Source of the DNA: Margaritispora aquatica
Lineage: Eukaryota; Ascomycota; Leotiomycetes; Helotiales; Discinellaceae
Length of the DNA stretch: 64,000 nucleotides
Assembly (NCBI GenBank): GCA_007644065.1
Contig: VJWN01000014.1
Span: 372,001 to 436,000 of the forward strand
Direction of reading: 5' to 3'
Part shown: one piece after another, positions 46,855 to 58,356 of the stretch
How the letters are laid out: every line of letters starts with the position of its first letter
Position numbering within the stretch: the stretch's first letter is position 1
Translations under genes and position numbers: made by a program
Notes under the pieces: model-generated
What the model was told of the DNA's origin: nothing
Database searches by the model: none
The model's input: the letters and a program-made list of their open reading frames with translations, nothing else

Positions 46855-46895
46855 TGGTGATGGTGGTGGTGGTGGTGGTGGTGGTGGTGGTGGTG
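46855..46895. repeat. GGT trinucleotide array
   Basis: About a dozen GGT units with a GAT interruption at the start. It yields poly-Gly, poly-Pro or poly-Thr in different frames, so frames through it are not taken as genes. Confidence 0.9.
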
Positions 46896-47249
46896 TGGTA
46901 CGGAGTATCTGGTCGAAAAGGGATGAATGTGCTTCGCGAGCCGGGACGCGAGAGAAAAGGGGGGAGGTTGTAATCATGTGATGGCAGAATAATTTGGCGG
47001 TGGTCACACTTCACTTACCCTAGCCTTGGGCTGCATGCTAGATTTCAGCCTTGGCTTGGCAATTAACGAGGCCGTGAAAGTTTCATGCGCTCCAATCTAC
47101 AGCTTTGTATTAACACATTCAATTCGAAAATACTTGCTTGCATATATCCGGATAGTCAGCTCGAGAATACATTAGCCTATTGGTCATAAATCACGTTCCA
47201 GAGCCTCCTCCAATTCGAACGTCACGAAACAACCGACCCGAAAACTGCT

Positions 47250-48708
47250 ATGTTGGAGCTCCATATCTGGGGACCAGCTTTCGGTCTCCCCTCCATAGAT
47301 GCACATTGTCTTGCCGCAGTCGCATATCTGCAGCAAGCTGTCCCAAGAGGAAAATGGCAGCTGATAGCCTCCAGCAATTCGTCATTGAGTCCCACGAGTA
47401 CGCATTCCTGTCCTAATTATGCTGCTGTCCTGACCACAACCCGCAGATGAGCTCCCCGCATTGAGGAACACAGAAACCAATGTGTGGATTGGAGGCTTCC
47501 GGAATATATTCCACTACTTGGCGCAGATATCAGCAGGAGAATGGGTGCTTGATGCAGGGTTGTCCGAGCAGGAGAGCGCGGATTGTATTGCGTATGTTCA
47601 CATCTCAAGCGAAGTAAACAAAGGCTCACTAACACAAATTAGATTCTCCTCTTTCGTAGAATCGCAAGGCCAACCCCTTCTCGACCTCTCTCTTTACGTC
47701 TCCTCGCAGAACTACGCAGCAGTAACGCGACCCATCTTTAATACTATACAATCATTTCCCCTCCCATACCTCACCCCACCGGCCCTCCGAGCAGCAGCCA
47801 AGACACGGACAGAACATCTCGGTCTCTCATCTCTCGATCTCGATGCCGAAGAAAATATCGAGTCGCCCCTCAATGAGTCCATCATCCCCGCAAGTCTGCG
47901 AAAACCAAAGAATACGCTGTCGTCGTTGCTAGCCGCAAGTCCGGAAACGGGGGCGCAGATTAGGTTGGATGCTTTAGCGAGGGACTTCTTTGAGCCATTG
48001 CAGGTGTTGAAGGGGAGGAAGGGCTTCTTTGTTGACGGTGACAGATTCACGAGTTTGGATTGCTTGGTCCTGGGGTTTTTGTCTTTGATGCTAGCTCCTG
48101 AGTTACCCCAGCCGTGGTTAAGGAAGGCCCTGAAGAGTAAATTCAAAGGACTATGTGAGTGGACTGAGGAGTTGGGAGAGCTAGTTTTTGGTGGAAAGGT
48201 GAGCTTAGTAGACGCATGTTTGCTAAATGGAAGCGATCGGAAGAGGAATGGACACTTGCCCTGGAAAGCACCAGATGATCGAGGTGCAGCTGGTGTAGGA
48301 AGTGCCTTTGTGTCGAGTATTGCGGACTCGTTACCAATTCTTGGTCAGATGAGGAGAAACACGCGAATGTATCAACATGCTGGCAAGACTCACGAGACTG
48401 AGGCACAGAGCTCATCGTGGCAGTATTTTGGGCTGATTGGAAGTGTTATTGCTGGTGTAGGTTTGGCAGTAGGATATATGTTCCACGAAGGAATGATATC
48501 TTACGGCTCAAAAGAACAGAAGACAGCAGGCCTGGGAGAGTTTGGAGAGGCAGGAGATGCATTGTCGTTTCTCGCTACAGCGATGGATGCCGATGTCGAG
48601 AGACAGAGGATGATGGAAAATCATACAGAGGTTCGTGGTCAGCCTGTGGTAGAGGTTGAGGTTGATATGGATAGGAGGGGCGTCACTGCTGTTGAGACGG
48701 TTGGATAA
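47250..48708 (+). CDS. SAM37: SAM37/metaxin-like mitochondrial outer-membrane sorting component
   Basis: Exons 47250-47397, 47447-47591 and 47643-48708 join to 452 residues. The second intron (51 nt, GTATGT, CTAAC, ATTAG) is a multiple of three and has no stop, so it can be mistaken for coding sequence. I remove it because its signals are ideal. The N-terminus (MLELHIWGPAFGLPSIDAHC, LAAVAYLQQAVP) is the family's Tom37/metaxin thioredoxin-like start. The NVWIGGFRNIFHYLAQ segment and the glutathione-transferase-like helical part (FFVDGDRFTSLDCLVLGFLS, LPQPWLRKAL) match too. Near the C-terminus WQYFGLIGSVIAGVGLAVGY is a membrane span, as in fungal Sam37. The protein sits in the SAM complex with Sam50 and Sam35 and helps insert beta-barrel proteins into the outer membrane. 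The C-terminal tail after the span is acidic and variable. Confidence 0.92.
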
Positions 48709-51700
48709 TGTGTAACGATATGATTAGATGAGTGTAATATTAGATGTACTGTATTGTATCTTGATAGAATACTTGACGGCTTGTCATCTCGCAAGCACTC
48801 GCTTAACATTACAGTGAAGTGCCCAAGATAATGGCATCGAAGCTTCAACTCTATTGGATCAAGACTAAGGTATCAACCCTCAATGCCTCAGCTATAGAAA
48901 ACTCTTTTCGTTTCAGTTTATGAAATCTCTCAACTTTGAGCTTCTATACCCAGGGCTTGGTCAGTCCATGAAATGAATTCAAGTTCAAGTTCAAGTAAGC
49001 TGTGATACCGTAATTTACACATTTACCATCGAGCAAAAGGTGTATTTAAGGCCACAAAGATCCTGATCTAGAGTATCAAGCAAGTTTGAAAAAGGAATTC
49101 CACGATTCATGTCTCCAACATTGGATAGACTGCAGGCTTTTCTACCCAGATGAGGTCTGTGTGAAGCATGTATTACACTCCTCTGCCACATTTGCAGACT
49201 GTAGAAGATTTCGGGGTATCTCTACATTTATGGTGAGGGGTGGATATACTTCGTCTCTGAGCTGTTATCATTCAGTGATGCTGTTGTCGTTTGTCATCGC
49301 TACTGTCATTTCATGCACTTGCTTTACGGCGCTCTTTTCACTTCTCATCTCTTGATTGTGAATCTCTTTCTCTAATCTCAAACTACACTAGCACCATATC
49401 AACAACCATAAAAGAAGATGCTCTCCTTATCTTTAAGCTGCCTTCCCCCAGATCACATCAGCGGGTGCTTCGATAGTCCTTGATATTACTGCTAGATGTC
49501 CTCTGTGTTCAATGCGTTGCTTATATACCTAGAAGTTGGCTCCATCTCGACACTTCAACGACATGGAGATTTGGGGTTTTGTTTCATTCTCACTACACTA
49601 TCATACCTTCACATCTCGCATAAAGCGGAAGCAAACTGAGCTCATTATCATTCTCGCTCATTAGATATTCAACTGTCTGGAGAGAGTGATGGTATATAAA
49701 GATTTCACATTGAACCTCCTTGGAAAACTCCACGGCAAGAGCAAAGTTATAAAACACTAGGTACCATGCTGGGTCGTTGAGCACGAAGTAAGAAACTCGC
49801 ATTGATATTTCACTTTTCGGTATTGGGGTTTCTGCTGGCCTTGATGTATGCAGAATGCTGATAAACTTGTTTTTCGTTTTGCATTTTTGCGGTCTAGATA
49901 ATCTTCGAGGTTGAGAATTGTGATATGCAGTTGTTGTTGCCATCCTTGAACACCTTCAAGTTCCCATTTTCAAGTTTTATGACTCTGCTCTATTACTATA
50001 TTGCTACTCATCTAAGCTAGAAATCTATATGATGTTTTGCCCTTGTTTGCTTGCAAAAGATAGCAAGATTAGTACTTTGAATCGGTCGCCGTCTGCAAAT
50101 GTTGGTAAACGAGGACTTTTCAACGACTCGTCGATAACGAGGAGTGACGTGTTGTGCCTGTTGATAAACTATCTCGCAACAGCGCTTGCATATATATAGC
50201 CTAAAATCGCCATGAAAATGATGTAGTTTCACATAAAAGCTGCTATCGCTTCTAGTCCAGATGCTTCCCTTTACACGGAGTTCACTTTTCGGCCCTCCAA
50301 GTAGAATGGCTACTGAGGATAGCCTCTGATATAGAAAATGACTTTACTGTAAAGTAAGCTATATAATAAGACTTCGTCAATGCATGGTTGTTAACAGGTT
50401 GACGCGATAAAGACACCATTGCAAGTCTCAGGATGATTTGCCGTTTGTAGATCTTCAGTATTCCGAGAAGTGTATACAAGCATACTTATGTTTTCCTTGG
50501 CCATCATGTGCGTCAAATTTCCCTACTGGCATAGGTTCTGGGGACTGGTGAACAGTGTTCTCTATCAATAAAAGTCCCTGCTGTCTGTTTGTTGATCGCT
50601 GCTGTCAATAATAATAATAAAAACTCGGCTACCTTCATTAAGCGAACACTCTTGAGTGATCACTTTTAAGTTCTTCATAATAGAGCTGATCCCTGACACG
50701 GAGACATGACTGTCCTAATCTCAAGCTGCTGTGCTTTAAAGACTGCTAGATTGTGGACTCGGCATGTTCATTACGCTCGCCGCATAGAAGGGAACCATCT
50801 ACGAAACTGGAATTACTGGTAACACTATTGGAAATATCGCCCGTCCTTTTACATGCGTTTCCCAAGCTCTAGGTGTATCATTGCCGGCATTCAATTGGGA
50901 TCGGTGATGATAAAGTGATATTCAAGGCCAATATTATAGCTGACAATTGTTCAAGTCATTCGGCATCAAGTGGAGATATAAATTGGTCGCAATTCAGCCG
51001 TTTCCAAAGTGCTCGGAGTAGAACCTGGAGGTCTATCAGACTTTGATTGCAAAGTGCACCGATTAATTAATTATAAAAATGCTTAGGATTAAGGATTGAG
51101 CGCGAAAGTGAAACTTAACTTCTAGTCACTTTCACCCATGGAACCAAGTCTGTTAGTACTATACTACCTCAACCCAATGCTTGTTTTGACGAAAGTTATT
51201 TTCGTTGTCAACATTCTAGCCCTGATTTGTTTCCAGGTTTCACAGAATGAGACTCTATCTTAGAGAAATCTCTTATCTTTCAAGCAGATGGAGTTTGCCT
51301 TGCGTTGCTTCACCATTGCGTGGAACTAGTTCTACCCTACAACTTAAAGACTTCTTAGCCATCACAAAAAGGCAATAGTTTAAGGAGATCATTGAATTTC
51401 GGCCAGAAATTAGTTTCAAGAGACCAACTTGCCTACTACACTTTATATGCCTTCGATATTCAACTCCCGGTTCTAAAGTTTAGTGATAAAAGCAAGAATC
51501 ACTCTTTAACCTCTACATCTCAAGCTTTCTGTAATCACTAGGAACTTGAGATGGCACAGAGGCAGCTGCTTAATTATCCAATGTAAGATGGAGGATACCT
51601 AGTCCATGACTTGTTGACGATTTGATGATTGTTCCGATTTCAACCATTTACTTTTCCACTGATCAACCAATGTCTCTCCTAACTTTTCGAAGTTTCAACG

Positions 51701-53360
51701 GGATATTGAACAGTGAGCTATTAGTTGATTATGTCAAAGCACTAACGATTGAAAATTTCGAAGGCAGGTGAAAAACAAAATTTCAATTCATCAAGTCAAC
51801 TCAATGGCAGAAGCACAAAGTGAGCAAACGCAAAACCACAGCTTGTTTCCAATAAAACTTAGACTTGAATTCCTATATTACGGTACATACACTTGGTCTA
51901 GTCGAGGTTCAAAGCCTCTTTCAGGCCACGCCTGCTCGCACCTGCTGCTGATCTTCACTTCAAGCCAAAAATGAATTGAGCCCAGCAATTGAGTGACAAG
52001 CTGAAAAGTACAACAAATCATCATTTGCTTCAAAGCGCCTTTTATTCTCAAAAGACTTCTAATACCAAGAATCCAAGATGCGATGAAAAGATACCATGCA
52101 CGGTTCTCCCGGGAAAATGGGATCAATAGTCGAGGAAGCCAACATTCGCACTTCAACGAAGCGATGCCAAATCCAACGCAGAATACTATGGCTTTTCTCA
52201 TGTGAAAAAAACAAAAGACTATGAAAAGTAGAAGGTCACACAATCTTGGCAGCAGCATACTCTGAAACTTCTATATACACGAAGTGGAACGATGGCAGCA
52301 GCTAAGTTCACAACGGAGATGTTTGATCGACAGCAACAAACAGCTCGAAAGAGGGATCCCGTGTACGCAAGTGAAAATTATTCCCATGGATATTTCATTC
52401 CTAGGCCCACTAAATAAAGTCTTGTGGCTGTTGCAATAATCCCCCGAAAGTCCTCTTCTCGTCCATTCGGGGCTTGGCATTCTCCTATTCGAGTTTATGG
52501 AGTTGACCACCAAAGTATAGCTGAGTATATTCCATAAGGTTTGTGAAGTCTGTTTCTCAGTGGCGGTATCTTTTCTCTCGGGTATCTGTAATTGAGTCCA
52601 TCTCCGAACGATTCCTTGGAGATGTCAGATTACGAAATCTAACACTAGACACCACAGATCTAAGACTCCGTGGTGCTTTGACAAACTTTTTTTCAGCCCT
52701 CTTACACTTCTCACAGAGCAAGCCTAGCTCTCGTTGGCTGTAGGTTGGAAAGGATTGTCTAGACGTTTGTTCAATGATTCCTCTCTCTATTAGGAAGTGT
52801 GGCTAAGTAGAACAGCTATACCACCACCGGAGAATTACAATCTCTAGATACTGAATTGGGAAAAAACTAAAACGAAGAAGGATCCGACCATAATAGGCAT
52901 GAAGCGTAAACTAGCAATCACATGCCCAAGCTCATCCATAGAATACACACAATTGTCTCACACCTAAACCAGAGCTGATAATTCAACTCATTCGTTTACA
53001 GGCAACCCATAAGCGCACTACAATTCATCAGACAATCTCCTCACCTCTTCAGATACGGCGTTTCTGCAACTCTAATATCTGAACCCCAGTTCTTTCACCA
53101 AAAATCCCGTATGGATTGGGGTCCAGCCTTCGGACATATGAAGAAGTCGAGTACGAGCACAAGCCACAACTAGATGGATCAATTCAAAAACATCTAGGCC
53201 TGCCTATAAACCAACCCGGGAACAGCACCTTACCCCACACACACGACCCTATCACTCTTCCTTTCCGTCCAGAATCCAAACATCCAGAGCCATCTAGAGC
53301 ACCGCCTCTCTCGCAAAGTCTCACTCCACCAAATCAACCCCATCACGTTGAAGAACAGCC
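48709..53360. other. long gene-poor region
   Basis: About 4.6 kb with no supported gene. It has a short CAAGTT repeat near 48969-48990 and TAA repeats near 50606-50625. From about 52980 the plus strand becomes C/A-rich and G-poor like a transcript leader, and this continues to about 53860. Confidence 0.45.
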
Positions 53361-53446
53361 ATGTCTCTCGCTCTCTCTTCAATTCTCCTCACAACCCCTG
53401 CTCTCCTCTTCCCCGCACTTTCTTCCGAAAACAATCAAAACCCTGC
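53361..53446 (+). CDS. possible first exon with signal peptide or membrane segment
   Basis: An ATG at 53361, after G-poor leader-like sequence, opens 28 codons reading MSLALSSILLTTPALLFPAL followed by SSENNQNP, then a good donor (GC then GTAAGC). This looks like exon 1 of a small secreted or membrane protein. I could not find a convincing second exon, since the following sequence holds imperfect repeats. It may be chance or a broken gene. Confidence 0.25.
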
Positions 53447-53499
53447 GTAAGCGATTAGCGATTTAGCGAGCAGTATCTGTCTCTGTATCTGTCTCAGTT

Positions 53500-53740
53500 T
53501 CGCACCGTCGAATTCCGAAAACATACTCTACTATACGTCCGTAAAACAAGCGAACACGGCGTCTCTCCCCTCTTCAACTATCTACGTCCGTAACACAAGC
53601 AAGCGAACAAGCGAGCAATGTCTCACCTCCGCCCTCTCCCTTCTGCCACCTTCCTCCCCTTTCCATCGCCATCTAGGCATCGAATTCCGCAAACATGCAT
53701 GCATACACGCCAGATAACACACAAGCGAGCAATCCCTACC
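53500..53740. repeat. diverged local duplication
   Basis: Two blocks near 53508-53560 and 53678-53732 share CGAATTCCG-AAACAT and later ACAAGCGA. A third partial copy at 53578-53618 shares ACGTCCGTAA and AACAAGCGAGCAATG. These look like an old local duplication rather than a mobile element. Confidence 0.5.
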
Positions 53741-54824
53741 CACCTAGCCAGCTCGGCACCTTTCTCCCTCTACTCCTTCGCTCCCTCCATCCATTCCGCC
53801 AAGCAACGCACACCCAATATTGATATCAAGGACTTGAGACAAGCCCGCCAAATCCAGGCAGTAGTGTGCACATGCTTGCCAATAAATCACGTAACGTATC
53901 GGTAACGTAACGAGCGAAGCGTACGATCGTGACACCCGAAACTGTACGCAAGGGGCAAGCGCGATGAAGATCAATTGCTTTGCTGGGTTTTCTGGTCGGC
54001 GAAGAAGAGATAGGTATGTAATATCGATATGCTGTATGTAGTATGCAGTATGTAGCAGTTTGAACCGAGTAGGAGACGTTTGGACCAGCTGAAACGAGAA
54101 GGACGCAATGCTTTGAAACTGCTCGTAAATGTGTGGCTCGCACCTAATCTACCCTACTTTCTCCACAGTCGGAGCACTGTCAGTTGATCGAAGAGCCGAG
54201 GATTCGCCGGAAGGGGAACAATAGCCACGTGATAACGACTCTGAATAAGCATCCAAAAGGGCTGTAACATCACCTGGAGGAGCAAAAGAAATTGAGTTAA
54301 ATTGACATATTGACAATAATCTGAATTGTGATAAAAACAACATGGCTGATTGAAGGTATCAGTTTTGTTTGATATTTATTCTTTCATTCCCAGCCCAACC
54401 CAGCAATCACAGTACCCAGTAGTGGTATAAGCATGTACAAACTCCTCGTGAAACCCGACCTATGTAAAAGACAACACGAAGAGGGTAGTATCGTACTGCG
54501 ACCCAATCTTGGATACTTTCCGTCCGCCAAGTTCCCAAAAACCCATAATAAAAACAAAATATGCAAAAAGTCCCCACACCCCGCAATGCCTGCTCATCAT
54601 GTCCACGAGTCGTCGAGTCACGACTACCAAACAAAACGCCAAATGCCTTTCATGTTAAAGGATATCCATCCAAATTCCGAGTTCCGAGTCCCAAAACCTT
54701 CTCTTTTCAATAATCAAACAACGCCTCACCATTCATAAACTGAAAAATTCCTTTCCCTTCCCCTCCCAATGCCTTGCCAAGCTGCCGTTCCTCATGTCTC
54801 ACTCATTCATTGTGATCATCCAGT
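53741..54824. other. intergenic region
   Basis: No supported gene. It lies 3' of the bZIP gene on the minus strand and includes GTATGTAGTATGCAG-type short repeats near 54010-54060. Confidence 0.45.
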
Positions 54825-56498
54825 CTAGACCTCATCGAAGCGGCACACATCGCGGAACTCGGGATATTTGTCCGCGAACGGCTTCTTCATGCTCATATTG
54901 GTAATGTCGCTCAAGTGCTTGTCGAGCACGGGACTGATCAGGATCTGACCCTCATCGAAGACAAGTGCCTTCATTGGATCGTGTGGGAAGTTGACGCTCA
55001 GATTCTGGGCATAGTCGTTTTGAAACTCCACATTATCGTATCGTTCTTGATTCTCAATGACCTTGTCCCTGAATTTTCCCCAAGGAGGCAGATCCATCCA
55101 GGATGGATGTGAAATCATCAACTGCGAAGGGCGGGGTGCTTGCCATTCATGTAGTGTCTGATAGGTCTGGTAGGTGGGTGATATTTGCCATTGGACAAAT
55201 CTGTACATGCACATGAATGAGGCCAGCTTTTCTGGGATCAAAGCAAAGCCCCGATTGGCGAGGACGGCCGAGTATTGAGCCATCACATCCGCCATATTTG
55301 ATGGTTTCTTTTCGACGGGTCCTGGCTGACCAAAGAGGAGGTGCACGGACGGGAATGAGGGGCCCAATATCTCTTCCCCGGTAAGATCCGCAGTCAATGC
55401 CAGATGTCGTTGTGAGTGGATGACGGAGATCATTCTGGAGGTTCGGGTCAGACCACTTGTTTCGTACATTTTGGGTTGTACGAAAACGGCTGAAGTCTAG
55501 AGTATAGAGAAACATTGTCTCGGAATTCCTTGGATCGAATCCAAGGATACCAGGGTAGGCGAGCCTCGAGAAAAGAGATAATAAAAACTCACAATTGGTC
55601 AACAAATGTACTCGGCGCTTTCAGCTTGGTGGATATCTGCCAAGCGTAGACCGAGGGTTGATTTTGCCAGCAAGTAGACGGGAAGCTGGAATTTGGACTA
55701 TTGCTAATCATGTCCTTGAACCCCGATGTTTGCAAATCTGAAAAACGTGATGGTTGGTTGAAGGTTGGGTGAAATGGAGCCCAAGCAGGTGTAGTTATTG
55801 TCATGGCTTGAGATGTTCCTTGCTGGCCGAATTCCATTGAGGCTTCCCATATCGAGTTTCCAGTGTAGAGGGACTGCGACGATTCGTCCTCATAGCCGGT
55901 TGTTGATGTAGTGGCTGGCGTGTACATTGAGCTGCTGGTGGCCGTGAAAGATGAACTGGATGCTGGATCGATCTTTGTATCTAGCGCAGGACCATGCGAG
56001 CCTTGAGTTGACCGCCATTGTGATGATGGCGAGTGTGGCATCCAATCCAAGGTAACTTTCTGTGGGACCAAGAGTTCCTCAGGTATTTCTGGTGAAATGC
56101 GTGCTGGAGCGTTCGAGTTCTGCTGTGTAGACATCTGAGCCCTGAGCATCTTGATTTCGTCCTCTAGCTCCTTATTCTTCTTCAAGACTCTCTCCATATC
56201 ACTCGACCGAGTGCCTTGCTCGAGCTCCTTCACTTTCCTCTCCAGCGTCTCAATGTGTTCCTTGGTTCGTTGACGGATATTGCGCTGGGCCTCTCGATCG
56301 TTGGCCCTCTTGCGCGCTAATTGAGCCTTGCTTAGATGTGTTACTGATCTCTTGCCTCCTCTGGCACCTTTGCAGATTGTCAGTATCGTTTGCGCAACAT
56401 GAATTTAGATTTGGAATTGTTGCATAGAACTCACCTTTCTTTCTCGGCTCCTCTGCCACTTCCATGGCGACGGGGCTGTTGGATCCTGTGCTGGACAT
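54825..56498 (-). CDS. bZIP transcription factor with C-terminal DUF3425 domain
   Basis: Exons 56498-56435, 56367-55593 and 55434-54825 join to 482 residues. Introns are 67 nt (CTGAC branch) and 158 nt (GTGAGT ... CTGAC ... CTCCAG). I start at 56498 (MSSTGSNSPVAMEVAEEP) because the frame upstream has no ATG. The basic region at about residues 35-55 reads KAQLARKRANDREAQRNIRQ, with the Asn-X7-Arg core of bZIP proteins. The zipper follows (HIETLERKVKELEQ, ERVLKKNKELEDEIKMLRAQ). A Ser/Thr/Pro-rich middle of about 180 residues may activate transcription. The third exon carries DUF3425 (IHSQRHLALTADLTGEEILG, YRFVQWQISPT, PRPSQLMISHPSWMDLPPWG, CRF near the end). Proteins of this build are AP-1-like fungal regulators of stress, development or secondary metabolism. 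The target is unknown. The long leader upstream suggests regulated expression. Confidence 0.93.
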
Positions 56499-58284
56499 GT
56501 TGGTGGTGGTATTGGTGATAGTCGTAGTACCGATCGTCAGTTGTGTCACAGCTTGGCTAGATGCAGCCACTGTTGTGCGAGGTTGACGTCGAGGGCCGAT
56601 GTGTAGTGACGCGTAAGATAGAGTAGCTTCAGTCGGATATAAGGGACGTGCTGTAGAGAGGGATCTGAAATATGGGGTTAAGGTACCCTCGTGATTTGAT
56701 GTGATATGATGTGATGTTAAGCTGAAGCTGTGCCTGAGTCTGAACCTGAAGTCGGTGAGATTTTTCAGATTGGATTGTGGGGTAGAGCGATTGCACCTCG
56801 AGGATGGAGGATGTGGGTATATATCTCTTAAGGCTCAAGGAGGGGGTCGATGTAGGAATATGTCAAGTCTTAAGCCCACGAACTTGGACCTCTACAATTA
56901 TGAGAGTAGCAGGTAGATGTTGCCCACGCACATGTCGGGACATGATTCAGGTCAACAGAAAGAGAGACGAAGAGAGAGGATTGTTGGCGGTTGGCGTGGT
57001 GGTGTATCTTCGGGATCAGCATCCACATCGCAATGCTGGAGTGTCGGACTCGGACACTTCTCAGATGGAAGGAGGCGTCGATGATGTGTGGTATGCAGTA
57101 GAGTACCGTGACTGTACCGGGCATCGCTAACTTGCAACTGTAACTTGCCAGGAGCATGGTTGTAGGATAGAAAGGCTGAAAACAAAAGTAGAACTAGAGC
57201 AGGAAGAGACACAGAGACACATAGCCAAGCAAAGAAGGTGAGTGTCAGACATGGATATTCTCAGTCTCCGCATTTTCCCTAGGAGGATGCATCTCAGTCC
57301 AAATTCTATCTACCAACATAACAATTCATGATACGAGTACCGATACTGATACCAATATTGATATTGATGTTGATGTCTGATGTTCCCCCCCCCAAAAAAT
57401 TGTTGTATTTAGATTCACGTTTTCTGTCTAATGCAGGCTTTAGACGAAAGGACCCAAAGGATTATCATAATCTGTAGGAGGGCCTAGGAGGACAGATGGA
57501 AACGGTAATGCAGCCTACAGGTTAGCTACATAGTACACTGATAAGGCAACGTATATGATCTAGCCACCAGAGATCAAGCGTGTAATTTACTATTGACCTC
57601 ATTAGGCGCCTATTGCTACTTGAGTACTTTTCTGTATTTTGCACAATGAGGTTAGATTACACGAAAATATTGAAGAAGCATCTCGACTGTATTCTCTTCA
57701 GCCACAGCCACAGTTACACAAGAAGCAGCCATTGCTTGTGTCCATTGTGTCCATGATTCAGTCAGACCTCTAATAGTCTGGAGCACCGGTCGCTTTAACC
57801 ATAAACAGAACTGCGTTTCTGTACCTTAGTTTCCTGCAGTTGTGCTCAGACGTCGTACAGAACAATAAGGTACCTTTAACCTTGAGAGCTCGGCATAGTT
57901 TTACTAGTGAGCCTGATTTGTGAAGCGAGTGGCGTCTTGATCCCAGATCCAAACTTCTAGAAACAATTGTTTCAAGCAACTTTGAAGGCTGCCTAGCTTT
58001 ACTTACCAGTATGTTCCATGGATTTGATCTATTGAAAGAAGAAGAAGAAGAAGAAAAAACAAGCTTCTTGTTAAAATCCATCCATCTTCGCGTTAAAGCT
58101 CTATGAAAACAAGATCATATATTTGGAGCAACAAAAAATCCAGTCGGCCAAAAGGTAAGATATGCCGCATTTTGCTTCCGAGAATTCCACAATCTCACTT
58201 TGCCATCCCAGTTGTCCCTCATTCTGTCTGTCTGTCTCACATTGGGTGTGGGTTTCTCCCAGTTTGCTGACATAACTGAACAAT
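56499..58284. promoter_or_regulatory. upstream region and probable leader of the bZIP gene
   Basis: On the minus strand, 56500 to about 57250 is rich in C, T and A, so a long 5' leader is likely. A C9 run is at about 57386. A minus-strand frame at 57770-58081 starts with a Ser run made by a GAA/TTC repeat and is not called. No other gene is supported. Confidence 0.4.
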
Positions 58285-58356
58285 CCTTGAACCCTTGAAC
58301 CCTTGAACCCTTGAACCCTTGAATCCTTGAATCCTTGAATCCTTGAATCCTTGATG
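58285..58356. repeat. 8-bp tandem repeat, nine units in two sequence blocks
   Basis: Units of CCTTGAAC (four copies, 58285-58316) are followed by CCTTGAAT (four copies, 58317-58348) and a last altered copy, CCTTGATG. The two blocks differ only at the eighth base. Confidence 0.95.

Larger units (their letters stand above)
42601..47249. other. gene-poor region with many simple repeats
   Basis: No convincing gene. It contains pyrimidine-rich CTGT/CTGTCT runs near 43460-43520 and 44700-44755, a G10 run near 44189, a 40-bp tandem duplication at 44581-44661, TAA repeats near 45525-45540, a GC-rich block near 45565-45585, and a GGT array near 46855-46895. Frames that look long here are products of those repeats. 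The last 200 bases are the promoter of the SAM37 gene. Confidence 0.45.

Noticed and set aside
46733..47014. Poly-Gly, poly-Pro and poly-Thr frames of 82 codons on both strands
   Set aside because: All are generated by the GGT array at 46855-46895.
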